Assembly (NCBI RefSeq): GCF_030272615.1 | Contig: NC_081412.1 | Location: 670,246,852-670,310,851, forward strand | Reading direction: 5' to 3' | Length of the DNA stretch: 64,000 nt | From: Cryptomeria japonica | Taxonomy: Eukaryota > Streptophyta > Pinopsida > Cupressales > Cupressaceae | Part shown: piece after piece, positions 35,926-48,016 of the stretch | How the letters are laid out: each line of letters opens with the position of its first letter | Numbering within the stretch: the first letter of the stretch is position 1 | Made by a program: the position numbers and the translations under genes | Notes under the pieces: generated by a model | Seen by the model: the letters and a program-made list of their open reading frames with translations, nothing else | What the model was told of the DNA's origin: nothing | Database searches by the model: none

Positions 35926-38900
35926 ATGTCAGATTTTTATTTGCAAAATGTTCATGCTTTCGATGATTATTATGAGTATAGCCAAGACGAATTAGATGAA
36001 GCTTTAGATGAGTTTTTAAACCCTAAGGATGCTAAACCTTCATTTTACCAAAAACTCATAAACCTTGTTACTATGCCATTTAGGTGTGATGAGAAAGATA
36101 AGTCGAATGATTCCTCTCAAGGATACATTCCTATTAACTCTTCCCCTGAATCTAGTAACATGGTTGTTTTCAATAATCCCCTCTATGAGGAGATGTCTCC
36201 TTTTGAATCAAAAGATAAACCTTTTAACCGATATGATCATGCTTTGTTGGATGATGCTCTTGATGACTTTGTGGCTTTATCAAAATCTTTAAACAAGAAC
36301 AAGACTTCTAAATTGGTTAACATGATAAACTTGAATGAACATAACAAGCCTCTTTTTGAAGTCCAAGGTGCTTATCCTTCTCCCACCTTTCAAGTTCCTA
36401 AGTCACCTCTCCTTACTATCCAAGGAGGGTATGATCATGATTCCTTTCGTACTCCAAATAAACCAATTATCACTGTGCAAGGAAGAAAACCTATAAGTCC
36501 TTATAGTTATGCCAAGCAAATAACTAGAGAGAGTTATCATGTGGTTGCCCATACTTATCACACCAGAAATAATAGGCAGCCTAATCCTCCTCCTGTTATC
36601 CCAGTTTCTCTTCCTAATCCTCAACCAATTCTTCCACAAGCTCCCCGTATCTCGCAAGTTATGGGTAAGGAATATGATCTCATAGAACAACTTAAAGCTA
36701 CCCCTGCTAAGATATCCCTTTGGGATTTGATTCAAACTTCTTCCGCTCATCATGGAATGTTACAAGATGCCTTGAAAGATTTGAATGTTCCTCCACCGAA
36801 TACATCTAATAATATAGCATCTTTGGTTAACTCTGTGATGAATCCTAAAGCTCAAATTGTGTTTACCCAAGATGAGTTGCCTACTAGTGAAATTAAACAA
36901 CAATATGATCCCTTGATGATTGTGGTTATCATGAAAGACACTGCTATAAGACGAACACTAGTAGATAATGGCTCTGGCCTTAATGTATGTAGCATTAATC
37001 TATTACATAAGATGAATGTGGATACATCTCTCATTGAGCCTGACTCTCGTCCCATTTGTGGCTTTGACAATGTGGCTAAGACTTCATTGGGTATCATCAC
37101 CTTACCTCTCACAGTAGGACCTGTTACTTTGCCTACTCCTATCCATGTTATGTCAGGAAATTTAACATATAACTTGTTATTAGGGAGGCCTTGGATTCAT
37201 AGCATGCAAGCTGTCCCCTCTACATTGCGTAGACAAGTTAAATTCATCTATAACAATAAGACATATACTTTGACAAGTGATACTAATTTTCAAGCTTGTC
37301 TACAAACATCTACTTCCAAAGGGGGTTCTCCTAAGCCATCCTTGTCTAGTGATGACTCTTTAAATAAGAAACCTATCGATTAATCCTCGCTCTCTGATGA
37401 TCAAAATTCTTTGGATGAGTCTGGAGCCCCTGAAGAAGATTCTTCTCGACTTGAAACTACACATAAGAAGGATTTTGATCCTGAGAAGATCCTCGAAGAA
37501 GATGATTGGGGATCTCTTGATTTTAATCCCACTTTTGTAGGTGAATATAAGGTTCCTTCTAGAGAGCTTAAAGTTGAAAAGAAGGAAGAAGCTAAAAATC
37601 AATCGACCTTACCTGAATCTATGAGTAATAATTTTGTGGCCGCTTCTCAAACTTCTTCTCATCACACCTCTAATTATGAAGAGTTTGATTCCTTGTCTTA
37701 TGAAAAACCACCTTCTCTTCCTGAAATGGCTGATCATTATGGTCGTGGTTTTTGCATTTTTGCTAAGCATGGGTATCATGGAAAAGGTTGTGGTGCTCAT
37801 GAACAAGGGATAAGAGTTCCTCTAGAGACTAATTTTCACAATTATGCCTTTGGACTTGGCTATAATCCCTGCAAACGTACTAAAGCTTCTAAAAGACCAT
37901 GCATTAGTGTTAATGCTATCTCTACATCTCTATCAATACAACATCCTGAGTATATTGATGGGGATCCTTTGGGTGACTGTGCTTTGGATATCTTCCCTAC
38001 TGACGATGCTTTAGCTGAGTTCTTGGGAGCCTATGACACTCTTCCTCGTTATCATCACAATAGGGGACTCCCTTATTGTTTGAACACTAAAGCCTATTTT
38101 GGAAAAGAGATTGATAATGACGAGATTGTGAAAGAATTCCCTCAGTTAAAGGATACTCCTCAACAAAGTAATCTTCTCATAAGTGAAACCACTGATGTTA
38201 AGATGGACCCTTGCAATAAAGAGAAAGTTATTAAAATTGGGAAATATTTGGATGAAGAGGAACAAAAACAATATGAAGATTTATTGCACGAATTCCCCGA
38301 GATCTTTGCTTGGACATACTCTGACATGCCTGGTATAGATCCTAAGATTGTTACTCATAATATTGTCTTAGTTCCTGATGCTAAGCCCGTGAAACAAAAG
38401 ATTCGAAAAATGAATCCCAAGGTGGCTCTGCTTGTTAAGGCTGAGATTGAAAAATTATTGGAGGCTAGATTTATCCGCCCTATTGACTATTCCCCATGGA
38501 TTTCAAATATTGTCGCTGTGGCTAAACCAGACAACAAAATAAGAATGTGCACCGACTTTCGAGATCTAAATAAGGCTTCTTTAAAAGATGATTTTCCTCT
38601 TCCAAACATTGAAATGATAGTGGATTCTACGGTAGGACATGCCTTGTTATCCTTCATGGATGGTTTCTCAGGATACAATCAAATTTTCATTAACCCTCAA
38701 GATCAATTCAAAACCACTTTCACCACTCCTTGGGGTACATTTTGTTGGATAATGATGCCTTTTGGACTTAAAAATTCTGGTGCAACTTATCAACGAGCGA
38801 TGACCCTTATCTTTCATGATTATATGCATAAGATTTTAGAGGATTATGTTGATGATATTTTAGCCAAATCCTTTCTTCGCATGGATCATGTTAAAATCCT

Positions 38901-41465
38901 TCGTCAAATCTTTGAAAGAATTCGTAAATATCACATGCGCTTGAATCCCCAAAAATGTGTTTTTGGTGTGGATAGTGGAAAACTATTAGGATTCATAGTT
39001 TTGCATTGTGGGATTGAGGTGAACACTAAGAAAAATAGATGCTATTGTCAACATGCCACCTCCTAGAAATGTGTCTCAACTTAAAAGCTTACAAGGAAAG
39101 ATTCAAGCCATTCGTAGGTTCGTGTCTCAGCTTGCAGATTGTACCTTTCCTTTTACTCAACTTCTTAAAAAGGATATCACTTTTCAATGGAATGAGGATT
39201 GTCAGCAAGCATTTGAAGATTTAAAAGTGTATTTGGCTAGTCCTCCTATTCTTCAACCGGCCGAACCTTCTAAACCTTTCCTTCTGTATACAGCTGCTTC
39301 CTCTCATGCTCTCGCAGCCTTGTTGGCACAACATGATAAAGATGGTAAGGAATGTTCGGTTTATTACATAAGTCGTACCTTACTCGATTATGAGACCCGA
39401 TATTCTGCGATAGAAAGACAATGCTTGGCCTTGGTGTTTGCGACTCATAAATTGAGACATTATCTTTTAAATTCAGAAGTCCACGTCATGGTAAAGTTTG
39501 ATCCTTTGAAGCATCTTTTCTTTAAAAATGATTTATCAGGACGCCTAGCTAAGTGGGTTATGATGTTAACTAAATTTGACCTTAAATTTGTTTCACAAAG
39601 AGCAATTAAAGGACAAGCGTTGACCAATAACTTAGTTGAGGCCCCTTCACCTTTCTCCTTTCCTAACCCTAAGTCTTTTCCTGATGACTTCATTCTTTCT
39701 ATAGAGAAAGATGAAACTTGGGAGTTATACTTTGATGGCTCTAAGTGTCGTACGGGATCGGGGGCAGGTGTTGTTCTAATTTCTCCTACAAGGAAATCTA
39801 TTCCCTTATCCTATCATCTAAATTTCTTGTGTACCAATAACATTGCTGAGTATGAGGCTCTTATAGCGGGAATAAAAGCAGCCTTGGCTCTGAACATAAA
39901 ACACATACATATCTATGGAGACTCGCAATTGATTATAAGACAAGTAACAGGAATATATCAGGTAAAACAAGACAAATTATCACAATATAAAGACCTTGCC
40001 ATCTCTTTATTACAAAAATTTGATTCTTATACCATGGAACCTGTTCCTCGAAAAGATAATTGACATGCAGACGCAATGGCATGTGTGGCTTCTCTTGTAT
40101 CTTTAGAGGACCCTGTGGTTGATCTTAAATTTGTTATTCACAACCTTATTTCTCCAGCTATTGTAGATGATTCTAGCTTGGTAACATGTTGTGACTTTGT
40201 AGATTTAGATGAATGGTACTCGCATATCGTAAGATATTTGATCGATGGTACCTTTCCTGATTCCGCTAATAGGAACACTAGGGATAGAATCTGCAAGCTG
40301 TATGCTAGATATATCATCCTTTCTAATGTCCTTTACCGAAGGGGTTATGATGGTCTTCTCCTTCGTTGTCTTAACAAATCAGAAATCCTTGTTGCTCTTG
40401 AAGAGGCACATTCAGGTGCCTGTGGGGGGCATTTTGGGGGCAAATCCTTGGTTCATAGATTGCTTCATATGGGATATTATTGGCAAACTATGCAGAAAGA
40501 TTCTTTTTCATTTGTTAAGAAATGTCATCAATGTCAACAACACAATAATCTGATTCATGCTCCTGCCCAAGAACTTCGTTCTCAAGTAGCTTCTTGGCCT
40601 TTCTCCGCATGGGGTTTGGATCTTATTGGTAAAATCTCTCCTCCTTCATCTCAAGGACACACCTTCATTATAACCACAACAGATTACTTTACGAAGTGGG
40701 TAGAAGCTATTCCCCTTCGCTCTACCACTATTGAAGTGATTTGTCAATTTCTTCTAGAAAACATCATTTCTTGATTCGGGATACCTTCCACTATAATCTC
40801 AGATAATGGGAAATCATTTAAGAACAAGGACGTGAAGAAATTCCTTGAGAAGTATCATATCAAACATCGATTTTCTACACCATACTATCCTCAGTCAAAT
40901 GGTCAAGCCGAATCATCCAATAAAATAATTCAACAAATTCTTCACAAAACTGTGAATAAGCATGGTAAGGATTGGAGTAACCAGCTAATCTATGCTCTTT
41001 GGGCCTACCAAACGAGTGTACGAATTGCTACGAGAACTACTCCTTATAATCTTGTTTATGGTGCTGACGCTATTATGCCCTTAGAGTTAGAGATTCCATC
41101 ACTTAGGGTTTCTCTCAAAGGTATAGTAGATGATGACTCTTATAGAGAACAATGACTTCAACAGCTTGAGATGCTTGATGAACAGTGTATAAACGCTCTT
41201 GAGCATATTCAAGCGTATCACAAAACTCTACAACGAAGCTATAATGATAAGGTTATTCAACATTCCTTCTCAGTAGGTGACTTGGTCGAATCAGCGCAAT
41301 GTGAATGCCTTACCTGCAGAAAAGGGAAAATTTAGTCCTAATTGGCTTGGACCATATATCGTTATTGAGGATTATGGATCAGGTGCTTACAAAATAGCGG
41401 ATGTAGACGGTACACCTCTTAAAGAACCTATCAATGCTATGCACTTGTGTAGATATTATGCTTAA
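35926..41465 (+). pseudogene. G1 polyprotein: acidic N-terminus, protease, RT, two RNase H, integrase
   Basis: Starts MSDFYLQNVHAFDD. Residues 1-240 are acidic and proline-rich with repeats (DELDEALDEFL, DHALLDDALDDFV, and three VQG-type motifs) and no capsid or knuckle. Protease has LVDNGSGLNVC (about residue 345) and LLGRPWIH. Reverse transcriptase has TDFRDLNKAS, FMDGFSGYNQ and YVDD (about 38846). The first RNase H is at about 39190-39560; the second has YFDGSKCRTGSGAG, NNIAEYEAL and GDSQLIIRQV (39716-40090). Integrase has the His/Cys zinc site, GLDLIG, ISDNGKSF and SNGQAES. Breaks: in-frame stops at 37381, 40061, 40772 and 41153, one extra A in the run at 39031-39035, and a small deletion near 41287. 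All four stops fit C-to-T or G-to-A changes. Confidence 0.93.
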
Positions 41466-42066
41466 TTCTTCATTCCTTATTTATCTTCTTTTCAGTTCTT
41501 CAACATTGGATAATATGTTAGTATCTCCTAATTAGAGAAAAATAGAATTAAATGTTATGGTGTTTAATCTATATTGCTTCGTTCCTGACAAGCGCGTCTC
41601 TTTACTTTATAGTTTGTCTTGAATTCATTTATGTAAATTGTAAAAGATTTACATTTCCATTATGCTAGCATATTATACAATGTCTTTATGTGTTAAGTAG
41701 AATCGTATCATGTTGTGTTTAAGTTCAAAATTAAATCACATTAGTTATATGATTCTTAGACTTAATGCATATTTCTTCCCTATCATCAATGTAGTACTTG
41801 ATTAAATATTTTAATTAAGTCACACATGTATCAATTTAATCATGGAGCATTGAGAAATCAATCACATGGAAATTAAATTCTGAACATACATGTACATTTA
41901 CCAAATGTATTAGAATTAATCAAAACAAAATATACATTGTTTTAAGAATTAAAGATAACACATTTGAAACAAAAGAGAAGCATGTATATATACATATATA
42001 TATGTGGATCGTATACAAATATAGGTCACTGTACATCCAAAATGTGACCTCTCCTACATCATAAAA
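41466..42066. other. G1 spacer between integrase and PMD gene
   Basis: About 600 AT-rich bases with no coding signal, including a short tatatata tract near 41985-42005. It lies between the two convergent coding regions and may hold the 3' ends of both transcripts. Confidence 0.5.
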
Positions 42067-44633
42067 TCATCTCCTATCCCTAGGGCTAGTGGCTGGAGAG
42101 TGTCGACTGGACGCTCCCTCCTGATCTGGCCGTGAAGGCGGACCCATGGGTGTGTAGCGTGATACAGACCGTGAGTGACTCCAAGAGGAACTCCTACGAT
42201 CCCTATCCATAAGGATCGCGCGATAGGTGGTAGCCTCGGCCTGAGCTGCTGCTAGATCTCGCCGTGCCCGCTGAAGGTCCTCTGTTAGGACTCTCTCTCT
42301 CTCCCTCCATATGTCTACCTGTACTCAGAATGGGGAAAACAAGTCCTCATGCCGACCCGCGTTCCCCTGAGGCCTATAAGCAATCTGTGAGGAACTGGGG
42401 ATCTGTGCTATCGTGGAAATGTCTGTCACTGCCTGCTGAATCAGGGAATGCCACTCCTGCACATTAGCTGTGGCAGTAGAACAGATTATTGTTAGTACCA
42501 TTCTATATCATCAAAACATTAATCAATCAATATAAACTTACTATACCTGGGTCTCCCTCACACCAGTAGGGATCATGATACGGTAGCATCTGTGACTGGG
42601 ATCTACTAGGTTCCCCTTGCTCGACTAATCTATGCACGATGGGTGTAGGCTGGATGGTACTAGGAACAGGTCTCCGTATCGCCTCATGTTCCCCCTGTTG
42701 GGGAATAAGAGGAGGATCCAGAGCTATGGTATCGTCTCCTGAATGGTGGGGAGTTGCATCCAACTCCTCCTCATCATCTCTATCCTCCTCCTCGTCGTCC
42801 TCCTCATCATCCTCATCCTCATCCTCATCCGCATCCTCACCTGCATCCTCCTCGTCCTCATCTCTATCTGTGTCCTCCTCCTCCTCCTCGGCGCTGGGCT
42901 GATCGCCTATAGGTAGATCAGGATCTCCCACCTCCTCATGACCCTCTCCCTCCTCTGGCTCCTCTGACCTGGATCCTTGGTCCTCGTCTCGGTCTCCATG
43001 TCTCCATGGGCCTGGATGGCCTGTCCGATGATCTGGTGGAAAGATAGGACCTGGATATGATCTCATAAACCATGAGACATACCTGCGCTATGCTCCAGGC
43101 TCTGTAGAGTAATCAGTGACTACATCTTGATCAGATCCCTCTATATCTGTAGTCTCGATGTCATCTATCATCGGTCTCGCTACTGCTCTAGGTCTGGGAA
43201 GGACCCATGAGTGTCGAGCATAGATGGGCACATCGGCTGGAACACACTGCTCTAGCCCAAACTGCCTCCGTACTCGGTCAAAGTAGAATGGGACTATGAT
43301 GTGTGAATATCGTCCCTGCAGTAGGCGGTTCCTCTGTAGGCATGCTAACTGTCTCTCCATCCCATCCCATCTGTGCATCCGCAGGTAGGGTCTCCACACT
43401 GTCACCTCGGCTGTCAGTCTATCAAAAATCACTCTCCAATATAACAAATCTCCAAATCTCCACTCGCTGGTAAGTGGTTAAGCGAACACCCTAGGTCGCT
43501 CGCTAGCCGTACTCAGCGAAAAGCCAACAGGCCTAGTGCATGTGAAGTGCTCTAAAATCCACACCTGCAGAAGTGTGTACGTCATCAAACTGCAACCCTG
43601 TCCAAATACATACTCCTCAAGGTTGTGATAGAGATGTGCAAGCATACTTCGACCCCAAGCATACACTCTCCTGTGTCTCTCCATCGCTCTGATACACCAT
43701 GTGAGACCCCCATGCATGTGCGTCCCTTTCCCATTAGGGCAGACGGCTAGTGTTATGATGGCGATCATAAGGCGTCTCAGAAGGGGTACCTCCCCTGTAG
43801 GATGTAAGAGCCAGCTGACCATAATGCGACCTCTCGTCTCGCTCGGCATGACTCTCCCTATGCAATATACCTGCTCTCTCTGATGATCCTTCGCTGAACG
43901 ATCGGTCGCGTATGTAACAGTCGCTCCTCTGATAGGAAGACGAAGTATACGGTACACATCCTTGAGTGTAATCGTTAGCTCCCCTACTGGAAGGTGAAAA
44001 GTGCATGTGTCAGGATCCCATCGCTCCATCAATGCCATCAGCATCACAGGATGGAATCGAATGGCTGGCATGAGGATCACATACCACAATCCCACAATCG
44101 ACAATGTGTCTCTCTCAACCTGAGTCAGCCGCGGAATCTGATCTCGCAAACTGCGAAGAATATGTCCCGTTGTATGCTCTCTCATGTATGGGAGACCCTG
44201 CAACACAAAAACATAATCGTAATCAGTACTCGATCATCAAAATCGCTCATGCAAACTGTCAAACATCATATGCCAACCTTGAAACCCCTCGCCAAGCCCT
44301 GATTGGGACCATGGTGCCCTATCAGGGACCATGGCGCCCTGATTGGGACCATGGTGCCCTGTCAAGGACCATGGCGCCCTGAAGGGACCACGGCACCCCT
44401 GTCAGGGACCATGGCACCCTGGGGGGACCAGGGCGCCCCATAGGGACCATGGCACCTTGGGTGGGCCCTGGGTCAGCCTTCAAGGCCCGCATACGATCAC
44501 AGAAAAGTCAAAATGTGAAAAAAATCAAAAGTCAAACGTTCAGTCAACTCACCTCGTCTAGTGGCTCGTCATCAATCACAGCCTGGTGCAGGATCTCAAT
44601 CCTCGTGGGACGCTCTGATCGTCGTGAAGACAT
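42067..44633 (-). pseudogene. Antisense plant mobile domain (PMD) gene, three exons, inside G1
   Basis: Exon 1 is 44633-44553 (27 codons, MSSRRSERPTRIEILHQ), with donor gtgagt. Intron 1 is 44552-44198, ending tgttgcag. Exon 2 is 44197-42547, donor gtatag; intron 2 is 42546-42468, ending gccacag; exon 3 is 42467-42067. Phases fit (0, then 1), giving 711 codons with the stop. Exon 2 carries the PMD signature: WDPDTCTFHLPVGELTITLKD, then LRLPIRG, ending with WRPYLR and a segment RRQFGLEQ. Then come an Asp/Glu-rich region (about 42760-42900) and, in exon 3, a short coiled coil and an Arg/Ser-rich tail. Three in-frame stops (43478 TAA, 43088 TAG, and TGA near 42327) make it a pseudogene. PMD proteins include MAIN and MAIL1, involved in plant silencing; a transposon role is inference. 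Confidence 0.85.
44280..44466. repeat. GC-rich minisatellite in PMD intron 1
   Basis: Eight or nine copies of an 18-22-base unit around gggaccatggcgccctg, lying wholly within intron 1. The core is shared with the G1 LTR (gggaccgtggcgcccgg at about 34448). Confidence 0.8.
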
Positions 44634-45193
44634 GATGATGGCTATGTGGGCTCCGCTGCAATGAATAGTATTCTGAAATCAACAAAGTGACAAATGCAAG
44701 TGTCACTTTCAAGGTATATACTTTCATTTTTGCATCTTTTGAAACCCTAATTTTCCTCTATCATTCATTTTATCATAACTTGGGTTTGGAAAATGCAATT
44801 TTCAAGCCGTTTGTTGCGTTGGAATCGTATGTTCATTCCCCTACTCTCGGGATGTTCCAAAAAGTGCTCTGATGAAGCCTATTTAGTGAACGTCCCTCAT
44901 CACCACTCTCTTACACAATTTGTCGTAAGTAAACATGCTACCCTGTTTCACCTCCCTAATAAGCAAGTCAAAACAGGGGGGCATATAGCTACTCACAGAT
45001 TTCATCACTTTCCTTAGTAAGCATTAGGTGATTTTATCATCTAACGTGTGTTTTGTAGGGTGCGGTTCCTAACTGTGTACTGCAGATACCGCTGGGGGCT
45101 TCGTCCGACAACTTATGGATATATCCTTTCTCAAATGATGTTTACTTTTCTGTACTTTAGCTTGCATATGCATGTAGTACTCATATGACTGCT
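44634..45193 (-). promoter_or_regulatory. Upstream region of the antisense PMD gene
   Basis: About 560 bases with no plus-strand gene. A tatata run at 44715-44720 lies about 80 bases ahead of the PMD start codon in PMD orientation and could be its TATA box. A cattgcag acceptor-like motif between the two may mark a leader intron. Weak evidence. Confidence 0.3.
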
Positions 45194-45208
45194 AAAGTGG
45201 GGGCTAAA
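45194..45208 (+). promoter_or_regulatory. G1 polypurine tract
   Basis: aaagtgggggctaaa directly before the 3' LTR start. Confidence 0.88.
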
Positions 45209-46877
45209 TGTAGCATCGTAAATTGTACGCACTTGCTAGTGTGGTACAATTTCACAACCAGTTTAGCACCCACCTTAGTGCATTTTACATTTTGCATTGC
45301 ATTTCTCCTTTAGCACTTAATTAATCAAATTAATTAGGTCTAAGGTCCTATTTCATCATCCTTTGCATCATAAAGTTGGGCCCTTTCGCTAAAGCGTGCC
45401 CTTTGCATTTTATTCTTCCAATATATCACTCAATCAAAAACCCTAATTAAGTCCTATTTTGAACTTGGGGGCTTGGGGGGTCAAAACATCTCGAAATCAC
45501 CTGTAACTTCGGGATTCTCTCTAAAATCATCATATCCGACAGCCCTGAAAATTTGGTGAAAAGTTGTCGGGACCGTGGCGCCCGGAGTGCACATGGTCCC
45601 GAACATTTTTCCCAAAATTTTAGGAGCACAATCCAATCATAAAATAAAGCTTAACCCCAAGAAATTGGCGGGATATTCAATCTCTAGGTCGGCCAAAAGA
45701 CGAAATTACGATCTAGGGTTTCCTACATAAGAGCTCTCTTTCTTCATTTGAAAGGATCCGATTTTTGTGTTTTCAGGAACCTCATATGCAGCGAAAGAGA
45801 AGATCTTTGAAGACTTCAACAGCATTCAACATCCCTCTATCAAGCACTTATCAAATTCATTCATCTACTTAGGGCTTGGAAGACATTGAAGAACAATAGG
45901 AGATTACCGACTGAAGATTGGCTTGTACTCCTCCCTTGAGGGTTGGGTATGATTTCATGTTGTTTTCATGTCTTTGCATAAGCTTCAATATATCCTTTAT
46001 TCATGCTTTAGATCACTTTGCATCTTGATTTAGAGCATTTACATTGTCATTTATAAGCAATTAGGGTTTACTTTCTAGGTTGCTCTAGTTTTCTTTCTTG
46101 CATTTTAGGACCTTGCACACACACTAGGTCTGCACACACAATACATTTTACAAAACAACTTGGCTATTCATGGAGGTGGAAATCACCGAAGCAGGGGTTT
46201 GACTAAGGCAAAACCCTATATAGCTGCCCATACACCCTTTTTTCAGATATCAGTGCAGGTTCGGGACTCGGACGACGCTGCAGGATACAGATCCAGAGAG
46301 AACAGGTCGAGACAGCACTCTGCATCAAATTGCAGAGCAGGAGACTGGGACAGGGGTGCTGGGTGCCCTGGTCCTACCAGGACAGGGGCACTGGGTGCCC
46401 TAGTCCCTAGGACAGAGGCGCTGGGTGCCCTGGTCCTCTGGACAGACAGCTTTTCTGACAGTTTCTGACAGTGTTCCAGAGTGCAAAACAGTAGTTTCCG
46501 GTGCAGTTTCCGGGACAGAATTAGGACAGTGGCGCCCGCGCCCCCGTCCCGAACATTTTCAGTCTGATTTTGACTCTGGGTACACATTTGCATTCTTATT
46601 TCATCCCTATATTTACAGCTGTTCATTGTTTAATCTCAATTCTGCAATCTTGTTATTAGTTCATACTTGCATTTTGGGATTAGGGTTTGAACTCGCATCA
46701 TTTGATCTTCCAATTTCAACAAGGGAATAGAAATCCTAATAGGTAGCCCGTGGCTCTCTCTTTCACAAGAAGAAGTAGCCAATTGTGTGTTACCTCTAGG
46801 CTCTTTCATATTCCGTAATGTGTGTCAAAAGGTAGGATTAGGGCATGTTAACCGAGTCTTGCTTTTTCCCCTACACA
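45209..46877 (+). mobile_element. G1 3' LTR
   Basis: Starts TGTAGCATCG and ends CTACACA, near-identical to 34086-35757, followed by the target duplication ggcta at 46878-46882. Confidence 0.95.
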
Positions 46878-46882
46878 GGCTA

Positions 46883-47768
46883 AATACCCGGTTAGAGGTT
46901 AAAACCCTATTAAAGGTTACCTCGTAATAGGATTTGAAGAACTCAATGATTTTGAGTCACCCTATTAAAGGATTTACAAAAATTCTGTTAAAGCTACCCG
47001 GTAAAGGGATTTTCCAACTGCTGAAATGGTTAGAAGTCAACAGGTAATACACTAATCTAATAACAACACTCAATGCCAAGGCAGATCCACTTCAGTTCCT
47101 TTACATATACAATCACACTCTACAAATCTCTACTCACTTCTCCAGTCTGGAAAGAATCACCTCACATACATTCATTTTCCAATAACTTCAAATGAAAATC
47201 ATCATCGACCTTATAGACAACAATTAGGTTAGTGGCCAAAACCTAAAACCCTAAGCATCTAGGTTAATGATACAGTTGGTCCAATCTTGACCGTTTAATC
47301 ACATTACATAGGGTAAAATAATATTGAACAAATCTCAAGATGTTCTGCATCATCCCTTCTTCACAACTTCTAGAAGCTGATAACCCATCACGCACTCTCC
47401 ATCGTTTACTAAGATTTTGCACATTCCCAAGGTAGATAGAATCAATCTTCTCATGCAAGATCCTTAAGGAAATTCTTCACACACACAAGGCTGACATGGA
47501 AACATGATCTAATCTTCATTTTAGTACTAACTCATTACAGGATGTCATCGGTCTAATCGCACAGACTTGGAATGCATCAGCCAGAAACCCTGAAGCCGAG
47601 ACTACCAACCGGTAGTCATATCAAGTGAAACCCCTGATACACACTTTGCATATACCGGTTCACTTGCCAGTTTACTTACTTCAACATACTAGTTCACACT
47701 TTAGCATATTGACATCAATGATAACATACATTATCATCATGTCATCAAACTCTACACATATGCCAACA
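46883..47768 (-). mobile_element. Copia B 3' LTR, second part
   Basis: Continues the LTR broken at 34085: aatacccggttagagg follows ggcta exactly as aatatctggttagagg does in the other LTR near 52698. Ends gccaaca. Confidence 0.9.
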
Positions 47769-47781
47769 ATCTCCCCATTTG
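47769..47781 (-). promoter_or_regulatory. Copia B polypurine tract
   Basis: Minus-strand CAAATGGGGAGAT beside the 3' LTR, one base different from the copia A tract. Confidence 0.8.
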
Positions 47782-48016
47782 GCATTGATGCCAATACATA
47801 AAGATATCTCTACATCTTCTTCCATATTATATGTCTTCAATACTGTAGATATCTTCTCTGCTTCACATCTTCTCCCCATTTGACAACAATGCCAAAGTGG
47901 AGGCACAAGCTTCCATGGTCCACTATGCTGCTCCCCTTGAGGAGTAGCATCCTTCAACACATCAATCTTGAAAATATTTGACAATAAAATACCTAACTAA
48001 TGTGGAGCACATACCT

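Larger units (their letters stand above)
34086..46877 (+). mobile_element. G1, Ty3/gypsy (Tat type) element with antisense PMD gene
   Basis: A 12.8-kb plus-strand element with 1.67-kb LTRs and a perfect five-base duplication ggcta (34081-34085 and 46878-46882). Order: LTR, primer site, N-terminal acidic region plus protease, reverse transcriptase, RNase H, second RNase H, integrase, about 600 bases without a gene, antisense PMD gene, polypurine tract, LTR. The second RNase H between the first and integrase is a known mark of the Tat lineage. The LTRs differ at few positions by eye, so it is one of the younger insertions. No gag capsid domain is recognisable. Confidence 0.95.

Noticed and set aside
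37381-37383. Programmed stop between protease and RT in G1
   Set aside because: Readthrough stops exist in some retroelements, but this one fits the same C-to-T pattern as three other stops in this frame and there is no sign of a readthrough context.
42639-42902. Plus-strand serine-rich open frame
   Set aside because: Complement of the Asp/Glu-rich codons of the antisense PMD gene.
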